In this document: piece after piece, positions 18,750 to 28,384 of the stretch
Numbering within the stretch: position 1 is the first letter of the stretch
How the letters are laid out: every line of letters begins with the position of its first letter
DNA from: Martensiomyces pterosporus
Lineage: Eukaryota > Kickxellomycota > Kickxellomycetes > Kickxellales > Kickxellaceae
NCBI GenBank assembly: GCA_025201845.1
Contig: MU604060.1
Coordinates: 2,875-41,114, forward strand
DNA: 38,240 nt
Direction: 5' to 3'
Notes under the pieces: generated by a model
Databases searched by the model: none
What the model saw: the letters and a program-made list of their open reading frames with translations, nothing else
Told to the model about the DNA's origin: nothing
Program-made: the position numbers and the translations under genes

Positions 18750-20810
18750 CTACATCTTTGAGTGGTCTAGTAGTCCGTTGACATCGGACCGCAGCTGCCA
18801 CACCCATGTGGACAGCGCCGGTTTCCTAGCAACATCTGCCCTCGAGAGCACGATCTCCTGGACTGCGTCGACAGCCGCATTCCTTGTGGCCCAGTCCTCC
18901 TCCCTCACCACGCGGTCTCCGATTTCCTTCATCAGCCTCGGCAGCAGAACCAGCGGGACCGTGGTCGTTTGCTCCACAAGCACCAGCAGTAGGTCCCTGC
19001 GTCTGACGCCATCCACCACGCTGCCCACCTTGCCCTTCCTTGGGCCAGAGAGTTCATCCACTCTGGCCATCAGTCTTAGTACGCGGTCCCACGCCAACGC
19101 ATACCCGACATTAAAGTCCACAACCACCTTTTCGTCTTTCGGTAGCGGCACCCTTACATTGCTGTGCGCGTTGTTTGTTGTGGCTGCACGCACAGCCGCT
19201 GTGTACGCGATCCGCAGCAGATCGGCCGAGATGCCCGAATTTGGATACAGCTGGAGCAGGAGGTCGGTGTACCACGGGACAACTTCCAGCACAGCCTCTG
19301 CCTTTCTCCTCTTCGCGCCGTCGTTCACTGCAGAATCCTCTGCTGCCACCAGCTCCAGCACAGCCAGAATGACAGCATGCGCTGACTCGAACCACTCCGG
19401 CCCCACTTCCCTTATTGCTTCATGGCCTGCGTACCGCGACGCCAACGGGAGTGCCAGATTCGCGAGCGACTGCGCAGAGAGGTGTGGGACCAGATGCTCC
19501 GTGAGATCCAAGTAGAACAGCACCAGATAGCTGCGCATGCGGCTGATGGCTTTCAGCGATCTGCCACTGCTGGCCATGTATGTCAGGCACGGTTGGGCAG
19601 CAAACAGCCTGGAGGTGGCCTGATCAACGATGTGCGCCGGGCGGCGGAGGATGAACTGGATCGCCAGGGTGCTTGCTCTCTTGAACACATCCACGCCGTC
19701 ACGGCCAAACGACAGAGTAATAAAGTGCAAGCTGGCCATGGTGTCCACCACCACATTCCACGCCTCCACTAGGTCATGCTCCTTGACGCCCAGGTAGGCG
19801 TCGTCGACGTAGAACCGCTGCAGGATGCTCTCGAGCAGAGTGAGGGCGGCCATCAGATTGGTTGCCAGGAATTGGGCCAGAAGCGGCGAGGCAAATGGAT
19901 CTCTTGTGGATTGCTCAAACTCTAGCAAAAGCGCAGTAGCTGCAGAGTGCAGGAGACCGACTAGGCGCCTGGTGCTGGCAAACGACGTGGCAGGGCATGC
20001 AACCAAAAGCGTGAGTGCATGTGCAAGGTTGCCGATATCGCTTACAATCGGGTGGCCGAGCACCCTTTGTGCATGTGCTTCGGTGCCGCGGCCAGCAGTG
20101 GACAGCAGACCGTCTGTGGGATCAAAGACTGCTGCTGCGCATACGTCCAAAACGCATCCATCTTTGACAAGCTCTCTCATGTGGCCCACGCTGTTGCTAA
20201 CCACAGGCACCACATTCGCGACAGCCGACAGCACCACATCCACCTGCTCGCTTGTATAAACCGACTTTATAGCCGCTGCCGGTGCAGCTTTGCAAACCTG
20301 CCTCAGCAGCAGCGCGAACGCCTGTGCACTGCGATCCACAATCGGGTCAACAACGTTCTCCCTCCTAAACGCCACGACGATTCCTGCTGCCAGCGACAGC
20401 GCCGCCAGCAAACACTCGGTATTGCCCCCAGCACCCACTTTCTCAGCAACCATCAGGATTGCATTAAATGCGTCTGCATCTCTCTTCTCTACAATCCCCA
20501 ATAGCCGTCTGTCCGCCCTCGGCCACCGCAAGCTCGAGGAGACCCAGTGTGCGGCGCGGTCGACGAAATTCCTCTGCATTCGCTCGAATTCCTCCTCCCT
20601 CAGCACTCCCTCCCGCGTGGTGCGCACACGGAAAGTCGTAATGTACTGGCCTAGCTGGAACAGCGACTGCGCGGCCGTGAGCAGAGGCACGCTGGGGCCA
20701 TGGAGGCGTGGCCAGCGGACGAGCAGGTCCTGCGTCACCTCAGCTACGATGTTGCCGGCTGGGCTGGTTGACAGAATGCGGGCTGGTGCGCGATACTCCT
20801 CAAAGCTCAT
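18750..20810 (-). CDS. Pex8-like peroxin with C-terminal SKM signal
   Basis: A 686-residue all-helical protein. Its C-terminal half recalls the fungal Pex8 family: 'LVLFYLDLTEHLVPHL', 'WFESAHAVILAVLEL', 'VVPWYTDLLLQLYPNSG' and a late 'STWVWQL' follow the order I remember in Pezizomycotina Pex8. Pex8 is an intraperoxisomal peripheral membrane protein that links docking and RING subcomplexes during matrix-protein import, and it usually carries its own PTS1. This protein ends Ser-Lys-Met, a PTS1 variant, which fits. The ATG at 20810 (MSFEEY) is preferred. A 42-codon upstream extension is hydrophobic and Cys-rich and probably untranslated. The assignment rests on remembered family pattern plus the PTS1, not on an alignment. 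Confidence 0.7.
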   Translation of the reverse strand: MSFEEYRAPARILSTSPAGNIVAEVTQDLLVRWPRLHGPSVPLLTAAQSLFQLGQYITTFRVRTTREGVLREEEFERMQRNFVDRAAHWVSSSLRWPRADRRLLGIVEKRDADAFNAILMVAEKVGAGGNTECLLAALSLAAGIVVAFRRENVVDPIVDRSAQAFALLLRQVCKAAPAAAIKSVYTSEQVDVVLSAVANVVPVVSNSVGHMRELVKDGCVLDVCAAAVFDPTDGLLSTAGRGTEAHAQRVLGHPIVSDIGNLAHALTLLVACPATSFASTRRLVGLLHSAATALLLEFEQSTRDPFASPLLAQFLATNLMAALTLLESILQRFYVDDAYLGVKEHDLVEAWNVVVDTMASLHFITLSFGRDGVDVFKRASTLAIQFILRRPAHIVDQATSRLFAAQPCLTYMASSGRSLKAISRMRSYLVLFYLDLTEHLVPHLSAQSLANLALPLASRYAGHEAIREVGPEWFESAHAVILAVLELVAAEDSAVNDGAKRRKAEAVLEVVPWYTDLLLQLYPNSGISADLLRIAYTAAVRAATTNNAHSNVRVPLPKDEKVVVDFNVGYALAWDRVLRLMARVDELSGPRKGKVGSVVDGVRRRDLLLVLVEQTTTVPLVLLPRLMKEIGDRVVREEDWATRNAAVDAVQEIVLSRADVARKPALSTWVWQLRSDVNGLLDHSKM

Positions 20811-20984
20811 TGTTCTTTCTTGGAATGCCAGGGAGAGCAAGAAATTGCAATATGGAAACAAAACGGCAGTGTATAGTGAAGAAAGCGCAAGAGGTCCAGA
20901 GCAGAAGAGAGAGATAATGCAAGGACCAGTGTACAAAATTGGCGCATGTGATCATGTGAATGCGGAGCCAATCGCCGCCCACTT

Positions 20985-22808
20985 TCAGAAGATCTTCTTG
21001 TACCGCGCCCATGCCGACACAATGACGACAAACGCCATGCAACAGCCCAGAATGCCGAACCACGCTCTCAGGTTGTCGTTGTCGTGCTCATCCATGTTCA
21101 CCTTCCACGGCACCTTGACGTTCTGGCCAAACAGTCCGGTGACAAACTGGATGGGCAGCAAGATGGCTGCGACGACCATCCACCGGACCGAAAATAGGCC
21201 AGTCTCCACCGTCGCCTCGCCCAGTCCCAGCGAGATCTGGGCCATGTAGTTCGAGTGTGCACGGGCCAGGACCATTTCACAGTGCGAGCATGAGCTGATC
21301 AGGGCCACCAGGTGGTCGTAGACATCCGATAGGTAGTGCTCAATGTCCTCCGATGTGATCATGCCCGCCATAGACGCCTTCTCCGTTGAGCGGAGCTGGT
21401 TGGGTCCATCCGATTCAGCCCTGTGCATCTCCTCGGTCATCGACACGCGGACCATCAGCCTGGAGAACAGCCGCAGGACATCTGGCTTTCCGAGCAAAAG
21501 CCGCCAAATGCCCAGAATCCTACGCCTTACAGCACCAACCCGCCTCAGCACATCGCTCTTCTCGTTCTGCGACAGCACCAGCACAAGATCATCCACCGCA
21601 TCGATCTCGATCTCAATGGCCCGCATCATGGGCACCAGCGAGTCGGTGATGTCGTCAATCAACACGTACGCCGCATATACTGGGCTGGCCAATTGCGGCA
21701 TGTGCTGCAGCCGCGCCAGGGCATTCGTTACATGGTCGCTAGAGCATGCGCTGTGGAATGTCAGGATGCAGTTGCGCTTGATGATCATCGAGAACCCTGT
21801 TGCCACGACGCCGCTGTCCGTATGGTGTGCAAACCCACTGGTGTCAATTGCGCGGTAGATGAGGAACGTGTAGTCCGACACGCTCTCCATCTTGTCTCTG
21901 TCTCCAGAGTCGGTCAGAATGTCCTCGACTGTGAGCGGGTGGATTCCAAATGCGCGTGCCAGGGAGTCCATCTCCTCGGGCAATGGGCTGGCGATGTCAA
22001 GCCAGAAGCAGCCCCGCTGGTCTGAGCCCTTGCTGCGCTCCAGGTGGGCCTGCAGCTGAAGCACAGAGTCCTCAAAGTTGCTCTTTGTCAAGTCGCCCTT
22101 GCTGTCTGGCTTTCTCATCTGGTCCAGAGTAAGAGAGTGGCTGGCTGCCTCGACGATGTCTGCCAGCGAGAATGGGCCGTCTCTGAGGTGCTCGAGCCTT
22201 GCCGCCTGATGCACGCCTGTCGATGGGGAGTACAGCATGACTCGGGCATTGGGGTCGATTTGCACCAATGGCTGATCCTTGTCTTCCCAATTCCCGTCGC
22301 CCACGCAATCCTTGTTTCTAGAGGCCACGCCGGTAGTGGCAAGCTCGTTCAGCGCGTCCACATCCCAGTCCAGTTTGCGAGGGCATGGCCTGCCCGGCGG
22401 ACTTCTTTGGCTCACCTTAGTGCTGTCTTCTGCCTGGTCGCTCACTGCAGAGGGCATAGATTCAGCAGTAAAGTCGCTCTCCCTCTGGCTACTGTCGGCA
22501 TGCGCATCCGCAGAGTCGCCCAGGAGCAGGCTGGCCAAGCGCAAGAACCGATCCTGATCGCCGACGCTTCCTTCACCGATATCGCCCAAATCGACACTGT
22601 CCAGCTCCTCCACCAGCAGCTCCTCCAGCAACCGAGTGGCTGCCTGCCTGCTCTGTCGCTCGACTCTGCGCAGCTCCTCATTGGCCCTTAGCAGTTGGCT
22701 GCTCATGCCGGCCACCGAAGCAGCCTCGCTGTCTGCCTGCCCGATGCCCCGTAGCAGCAGCGACGAGGAGAAGTCCCTTTTGCTACCAATCCGTTGCTCA
22801 TTTTCCAT
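20985..22808 (-). CDS. CorA/ALR-family divalent-metal transporter with GQN signature
   Basis: A 607-residue protein with a long cytosolic N-terminus. The ALR-type core starts near residue 270 ('FWLDIASPLPEEMDSLARAFGIHPLTVEDIL') and includes 'YTFLIYRAI' and 'CILTFHS'. A long helical stalk leads to two C-terminal transmembrane helices (about 535-560 and 580-602). The family builds pentameric Mg2+ channels; yeast Alr1/Alr2/Mnr2 are the closest type. The signature loop after TM1 reads LFGQNVKVP instead of LFGMNVKVP. Gln562 (codon 21123-21125) replaces the Met of GMN, a two-base change. The rest of the loop is intact. The basic end 'ARYKKIF' is cytosolic. It may carry Mg2+ with altered selectivity or another ion. 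Which membrane it resides in is unknown. Confidence 0.85.
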   Translation of the reverse strand: MENEQRIGSKRDFSSSLLLRGIGQADSEAASVAGMSSQLLRANEELRRVERQSRQAATRLLEELLVEELDSVDLGDIGEGSVGDQDRFLRLASLLLGDSADAHADSSQRESDFTAESMPSAVSDQAEDSTKVSQRSPPGRPCPRKLDWDVDALNELATTGVASRNKDCVGDGNWEDKDQPLVQIDPNARVMLYSPSTGVHQAARLEHLRDGPFSLADIVEAASHSLTLDQMRKPDSKGDLTKSNFEDSVLQLQAHLERSKGSDQRGCFWLDIASPLPEEMDSLARAFGIHPLTVEDILTDSGDRDKMESVSDYTFLIYRAIDTSGFAHHTDSGVVATGFSMIIKRNCILTFHSACSSDHVTNALARLQHMPQLASPVYAAYVLIDDITDSLVPMMRAIEIEIDAVDDLVLVLSQNEKSDVLRRVGAVRRRILGIWRLLLGKPDVLRLFSRLMVRVSMTEEMHRAESDGPNQLRSTEKASMAGMITSEDIEHYLSDVYDHLVALISSCSHCEMVLARAHSNYMAQISLGLGEATVETGLFSVRWMVVAAILLPIQFVTGLFGQNVKVPWKVNMDEHDNDNLRAWFGILGCCMAFVVIVSAWARYKKIF

Positions 22809-23814
22809 GATTCGGCAGAAATGGAAGGATTTTGGCGTTCGAGAAAAGCAGGAGTGCAGTTTTTAAATTCCAGAGGCCGAGGAGCAAGGAGAGGAAAAGA
22901 CACGGCTGTTTGCGCCTGTGAAACACTATGTGTACCCCTTGCTGCCTTTTCTTATCGGATTGGTGATCTACAGCCAGCGGGTCAATATTAATGAAATCGA
23001 TAGACCCCCCGCACCGCTCCGTGTGGCCAAGCCTCTGGCCAGGGCAAGTCGCTGCTTCCCCTTTGATCGAGCCTGCCAGCAGTAGCGAGCCCTTGCACGA
23101 TCGCTGTATTTCGAGCAGTGCAAGTTGGGCCTCTACTATGCTCCGCAGCAGCGAAGAGACCGTGCTCGACGGCTTTGGATTGTTTGTCTTGAGCGGAATC
23201 CTGAAACCACGCTTCACGAGGATTAGCGATCGCTGCATTGGCACTGTTTGAGAATCCAGATCTACTGCAGTCTACATAACACCGCAAACCTTAGCACTTG
23301 CTGTCCATCCGCATATTCTTTGCTTGGTATGTGCCCTTGTTGTGGTTTTATTTGAAGGTTGCAAAATTCGAGCTATCTGCAGAGAAGTGGGTAGCCTGGA
23401 GGGATCCTATCCCTGGCTACCTGCACCGTTGCCCGAACTTTTGATTCCCTGCTGCTGGCCTTACAAGCATCATGCTCGACGTGCTCAACTCCAGTTATTG
23501 GCATCCGGGGCTTGTAAGGAGAAAAGCACCGACATTGGGGTATTTGCATTTGATTTCGAACCCACGGAAATCAGTGCTTGTGAGGTGCCTCAGGGCAACG
23601 GTTGCATAAAGTACATGAAGCGCACATTTTATTCTGGTGGTTTAAATGGAACCTGAGTCTATTTTTAGCATGTTGCTTAACTGCAGTGTGTACATAGGGG
23701 GATGAGTTACAAAGCAACTGAAAATGAAATTTCTGGTTTAAATACAATGAGGCGAGGCGGAGTTTTCAGTGTTATGAAAGGGCCGCCAGGCAAGTGAACT
23801 TGGCCCTGAGCAAC
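22809..23814. other. Intergenic region between the CorA gene and the small GPI gene
   Basis: About 1 kb. A 148-codon - strand frame at 22798-23244 has a somewhat protein-like start but no family resemblance, and it overlaps the CorA start by 10 bp. I treat it as unproven. The rest shows nothing recognisable. Confidence 0.4.
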
Positions 23815-24192
23815 TTAAAACAGGGACAGCATCCCAACGGTTCCAAGTACAAGAGATCCGACCATGTACAAGTTGGGGCTTGAAGCGGTGTTTGCACCGC
23901 CAACAAGCAGCTTGCTGAGATCGTTGGCTCCATTATTCAGGCCAACCCCAATATCGCTGAAGAATTCGTCGATTCCGTTACGAGCGTGCGCGGAAGCAGC
24001 GGCGGTCTGTGTAGATGTGGACGCGGGTGCTGTGGCAGTGTCTGTAGTCAGCTGTTTGGGAGCGGGAACTGGAGACGCGCTGTTCCTGTTGGCGTTGTCC
24101 AGCATGGCAGGGGAGTCATCAATGGGGTGTGTGCAGGCCGTGGAGGACAGGACAGCGATGGCAAGAAGAGATGCGGCGGCAGCGAGCTTCAT
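23815..24192 (-). CDS. Small secreted GPI-anchored protein
   Basis: A 125-residue protein. The ATG at 24192 begins a good signal peptide ending near 'SSTACTHP'; upstream in-frame codons would mask it. The mature part is short, rich in Ala, Thr, Ser and Pro, with one compact segment 'NGIDEFFSDIGVGLNNGANDLSKLL' interrupted only by small residues. It then has an Asn-Thr-Ala-Ser-Ser stretch suitable for GPI cleavage and a hydrophobic C-terminus (MVGSLVLGTVGMLSLF). No enzyme domain is seen. It is probably a cell-surface mannoprotein-like protein. Confidence 0.75.
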   Translation of the reverse strand: MKLAAAASLLAIAVLSSTACTHPIDDSPAMLDNANRNSASPVPAPKQLTTDTATAPASTSTQTAAASAHARNGIDEFFSDIGVGLNNGANDLSKLLVGGANTASSPNLYMVGSLVLGTVGMLSLF

Positions 24193-24714
24193 TGTGTGTA
24201 CGGCGAATAATCCAGTCGATGAGTGTGCGGCTGTGACTGCGTGGAGATGAGAGGGACTGACCACCAGCAGCACTCTATTGTCTTTTTATGCTGCCGACAA
24301 GGCCACAGCTGGCGCCTTGCGTATGTGTTTAAACACCTGCCTCGATTTTTGGCCCGAAATCTACATTTCTATTTTTAATGGCAACAGGGCGTTGCCAGAA
24401 AAGGGTCCAGAAGAAATCACACAGCACCGCTGCCAGCCATCACAGCGAATGCTGCACTGGATGCCTCCAAAACAAAAAACAAGCAGCCAAGAAAACCAAG
24501 AGACTAGCAGCGCCAAGCAACAGGCACGCACACGCAGTCCGCAAGAGTTGTGGCATCCTGATGTCTCTTGGCGCTTTTTTTGCACCTCTGGCGTCGCAGT
24601 TCATTGGTGAAGCGTGTGTATCTATAGAGGAATACAGAAATCTAGAATAAAAAGACATTTTATACAGTAGGTAGGCAGCCACCCCTATGCATGCTTGGCA
24701 TCAGCAGACCGCCG
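24193..24714. other. Intergenic region
   Basis: Promoter of the small GPI gene and the 3' end of the DysF gene. No supported gene. An A-rich block at about 24464-24500 is the only compositional feature. Confidence 0.45.
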
Positions 24715-27700
24715 CTAATTGCCCTGCGTAAGGCTCCATTTGGCAACCCCAACCACCATGAGCTTGAAGTCCGAGTAGAACAAATCGTGGTCGCAGGAAA
24801 CCAGCGGCCTGACAACGAACCTCCACACCTGCGAGGGCGACATGACGACTGCGCTGTCGTCCTTTCCCAGCTCATCCAGAAGCGCCTGGTACTCGCCCCT
24901 CTCCCTCTCGGACAGCGTGCGCATCAGAGATTCAGCGCTGCACCCTCTCTTGGCGGAGGTATAGAACATGAGGGCATCCAGTGGGCAGGTATGCGAGAAC
25001 TGCAGGAGCATGGCAATCAGCCGCTGCCGTGCCGTGTCGTAGCGCAAAAGGTCGTAGTGGAGCCACGGCAGCGTATACCAGATCGTCGCTGCTGTGATGC
25101 CGCCCTGGCAGAGCCCATCGCGGAGAAAGTCCAGCCGCTCGCGGTCTAGCGATATTTGCGATATCATCTGCTTCAGGGTCGCCGACGTCATCTGCAATAG
25201 GCTCTTGTCAATTGAGGTCCCTACTGGCGCAGCAGAGTCGTCGCTCGGCAGCTGAAGAGCCATATAGGGGTCGGCATACTCATCGAGCGGCGGGAAATCG
25301 CCCATTTGGAAGTCCAGCGATGTGATGCTCGTAGGCGAGTAAGGAGACAGGCAGACAGAGCCCGAGTCCAAAGAGGGCGAGACCGACAACTCGATCGACG
25401 CTATCGACAGCCGGTGTCGAAGGGGGCGGCCAGTGACAAGCACATCGGTGGCAACAGGCGAGCACGGCTCGTCTTCATTGCCGCCAAGCTTTGGGCTTCT
25501 TCCTTCAGCTAGCGCTGCATGCGATGCCACCACGGTGGAGTCGGCGTCGTCATCCACCGAAACGGAATCACACAGCGAGCTAGGCTGCGTTTCCGTGCTC
25601 TTTGTGGGGACATGTCTGCCTGCAGCGCCTGCAGATGGCAGCGCAGATGGCATTGTGGCCGTCAGCGATGCGGAATACATCTGCAGGTGGTCCAGGTCAG
25701 TGTTGATGTGCGCGACAGGCAGCGACGGGTGTTTGCGTATTTCTCCTAAATCCGCTGCTACATGTGTGCTTGGCCGGCTCAGGTTGACGCTTCTTGCTGT
25801 GACGTCGTAGGGCTCTCTGCTGTGCCAGTGGTTGGTTTGTTTGGCAGTGGAGTCGTCGTCCAAGGGGACTGTGCGCTCGGGAGCCATCAGACCAGTGAGT
25901 TTTGGGTGCTGCGCTGGCACACCTTCGACGTATCCACTGACCTCGCTCGCGCCCCGGATTCCGGCGTCATCGCTGATCGATGCTGACATTCCTACAGACG
26001 ACAGCGAGTTGAGGGCAACGCCGCCGGTAGGCAGAGGGAGCGCATCGCGAAGACGGCGGTGGGCTGTAGATGACTTGGAGCTGTGTTCGGTGTAGAGTGC
26101 TGCCTCGCCGTCAAACCACGTTGTGGGTGCGTTTCTCGGCTTTTCGGGAATTGGCGCCATCTCTGCGCGGCTGTTGCTCTCAGAGCTGGCTCTGCTGCTG
26201 ATGGCTGCACCGCTCCCTTCCTGTTGCAGAAAGCGGTCAGCAGCGGCAGGCGGCTTATTCGGCATCCGCATCAAGCTGGTGTACAGAGTAGGCGTGCCTG
26301 GGACATTCTCGCTGCCGAGCCCCGGCTGCTGCGATCTGTATGGCCGAGGTGTTGCTGACTGCATATCCCTTTGCACAGCACCGCTGGCAGCAGCAGAGGA
26401 CACAACTGAGGTTGCCCTGGACTGCCTTGCCAGGGACGGCGAGTTTTGTGCTGATGTCCTTTGCGACACGGCGATTCCCTTTGCGTAGGTGTCGACCTTT
26501 TCCAGCTTGTGCGATGTGTACCTGCCATTCTTCAGCGTATACGTCAGATTCTTGCTCGATGACTTGGGCGGCGACTTGGGGCTGCTGCTCGTGTGGCTCG
26601 TAGGCACCTTGTTTTTGAGCATGCTGGCCACGCTCACAGGCTTTGACCGGACAAGTTTTTGTAGCGGATGCAGGTTTGGGTTGAACTCGGCTATCGGCTG
26701 CTCGCACCCATCCTCATAGTCATCGGCAGGGATCTCGGCCACTGCAGACAGCCTTAGCCGCCGACGCAAGCGCACCCAGCGACGACGTCTGACAAACGAC
26801 TTGGCTGCAGAGTGCTGCCCGCGCCACTTGGTCGCCGAGAAGCGTGTGGAGTACTGCCACCCATCCTCGTCTACATCCAAAGTCATGTCGATTAGCCATC
26901 GAGGCGACACCCACTGCCAGGAGGGGTCCGGCAGCTGGTACGAGTGGACGTTTGCCAACGTCAGCTTCATTGTCGCGTCGCACCAAGGAGGCGGGTCCAT
27001 GGGATGGAGGCTACAGTGGCAAGAGTTTGCAGCGTGCACATAAGCCCATGTGGAATAGCGCTGAATTAGTGCTGCCCGTGCTGATGCTGGGATTGTGGTG
27101 GCGCTTGGGCCAGCGCTGGGAGGAGCGGGCGCCGCACAAAGGGCAGAAGCAAAACTAGTGCGGCATATGCAGAAGCGCACTTGATCCCGAGCAAGGCAGA
27201 CAAGTGAGCTGTGCGTGGGGAGCAGCACAGACAAGGGGACGCATATATGAAAGCACCACCCAAAAGCCCTCGCTTCTTCCATGCATGATGCAGAAGGCCC
27301 ATGTGACAACCGCGAAGATCCCCTCTCCTTCCATCCTCTGGATTAGAGTAGGGCACACCCGTGCCGGTGTGAATTGGCCGGGGGTGCAGCGCAAAGGCAG
27401 AGAGAAGTGGTGGGGGGAATGCAGATGCCCACAGAGCAGTCTCGCAAGCTGGAATTGCGTGCCGAGGGGCAGTGAGAATGTGAGTGTGAGACGGATAGCA
27501 TGCCAGCCACGTGTGCCCCTCTTGTCCCCCTCCCGGGACACGCCGACTCCTGCCGACCAGGCTGGCGCAGTGTACTTACAGTTTTGCGCTGAAGTTGGCC
27601 TTGCCAAGGAAGTTGAATCTACGGACATGGTGCATCCCAAACAAAAACGCAGGCAAAGCAGTGTATAGTACGAGCGATTCAAGCGATTTACGTGCCCCAG

Positions 27701-28384
27701 TATGTGCAAGTCTGCCCAAAGGAGGCCCTGCGGCACTCGTACTTACCCTCGCTGGCATTCAAACACCGCGTCGCAGGCGTACTCGTACCGCTGGTCGTCA
27801 ACCAGCCTCCTCGCTTGGCTGACCCTCTCGCGGACAGCCTGGGCGTGCAGCTGGGCCATTCGCAGCCTGTCAGCATCGTAGCCACCCAGTCTTTCTGCAC
27901 CGGTGTTGGACCCATCGTCCCTGCTGATAATTTGCACACCAGGTGACAAGTCGCCGCCCTTGCTGGTGCTGGTGCTGGTGCTGGTGCTGCGGTTGCTGCT
28001 CCTCTGTCTTACATACTCCCCCTCGCCGCCTTCGTCGGTGTCAGGGAGCAGCGCTGAGCTCGCTGTGTAATTGGGGCAGTTGACAATCGCCCGTCCATAG
28101 CGCCCGCTGGCTACTGCTGCTGCTGTGTATGGCCGGTATGCGAAGGCATGTGCTTTTGTAGGGACTGCGGGCAGAATATCCTAAGAGGAAAAGAAAAGTA
28201 GACTTGGCGTGGTGTGGGTGAGACATGGAGTGTTCAGATTTCGAAATTGAGCGACAAATTCGTGCCAAGCACAAGCTCCTGGTGCCAATACAGGCTGCTA
28301 CCAGTCTGAGCTGCCAGCTTGATATCCTGGTTTAGGATCGGTGCTGGCTATGCATACCTTTGTTATTTCTTTTCGCCGTATCAT
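24715..28384 (-). CDS. Peroxin/dysferlin (DysF) domain protein, Spo73/Pex30-related
   Basis: Four predicted exons (28384-28358, 28180-27747, 27618-27580, 27010-24715) give 931 residues. The DysF domain spans about 140-255. Its N-half 'YACDAVFECQR' plus 'GFNFLGKANFSAKLLHPMDPPPW' is built across three exons. Its C-half has 'WVSPRWLIDMTLDVDEDGW', 'YSTRFSATKWRG' and 'SFVRRRRWVR', the hallmark of peroxins Pex23/24/30 and of sporulation protein Spo73/Mug65. No transmembrane segment is evident, unlike Pex30, so a Spo73-like membrane-contact or prospore-membrane role is closer. The middle is disordered and Ser/Thr/Pro-rich. The last 200 residues look like a helical domain ('DRERLDFLRDGL', 'LHYDLLRYDTARQRLI'). 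The two small exons depend on splice-site reading, but exon 3 restores the domain exactly. Confidence 0.8.
27011..27579 (-). other. Intron 3 of the DysF gene (569 nt)
   Basis: Donor GTAAGT, acceptor CACTGTAG, phase 2. It is the longest intron in the window and lies inside the DysF domain. An open frame continues from exon 4 into it, which could mislead gene prediction, but that frame lacks the FSAKL-type strand present in exon 3. Confidence 0.7.
27619..27746 (-). other. Intron 2 of the DysF gene
   Basis: 128 nt, phase 2, donor GTAAGT, acceptor CCGTAG. Joining completes a Gly codon and gives the ECQRGFNFLG segment typical of DysF N-halves. Confidence 0.75.
27961..27990 (-). repeat. CACCAG hexanucleotide repeat coding Ser-Thr
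   Basis: About five AGC-ACC units in exon 2 of the DysF gene encode a Ser-Thr dipeptide run (about residues 74-82) in the disordered N-terminal part. Confidence 0.85.
28181..28357 (-). other. Putative intron 1 of the DysF gene
   Basis: 177 nt, phase 0, donor GTATGC, acceptor CCTCTTAG after a long pyrimidine tract. It links a nine-codon first exon (MIRRKEITK) to exon 2. The acceptor is strong, but the first exon is short and therefore less certain. Confidence 0.55.

Noticed and set aside
18811..20936. Upstream start adding 42 residues to the Pex8-like protein
   Set aside because: Only the part from 20811 to 20936 is extra. It is hydrophobic and Cys-rich, would suggest a secretory signal at odds with a PTS1 protein, and is better read as leader.
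22798..23244. 148-codon - strand frame upstream of the CorA gene
   Set aside because: No family resemblance, overlaps the CorA start by 10 bp and most likely is its promoter/leader. RNA evidence could reverse this.
23560..23590. TTCGAACCC-like sequence resembling a tRNA B box
   Set aside because: The flanking bases do not pair as a T-stem and no A box or anticodon arm is found on either strand.
23324..23656. 110-codon + strand frame in the same intergenic region
   Set aside because: Cys-rich mixed composition with no start context, signal or domain.
26720..27309. Open frame extending exon 4 of the DysF gene to an ATG at 27309
   Set aside because: The extension past 27010 is Cys/Ala-rich and lacks the DysF N-half, which is instead supplied by exons 2 and 3 with consensus splice sites.
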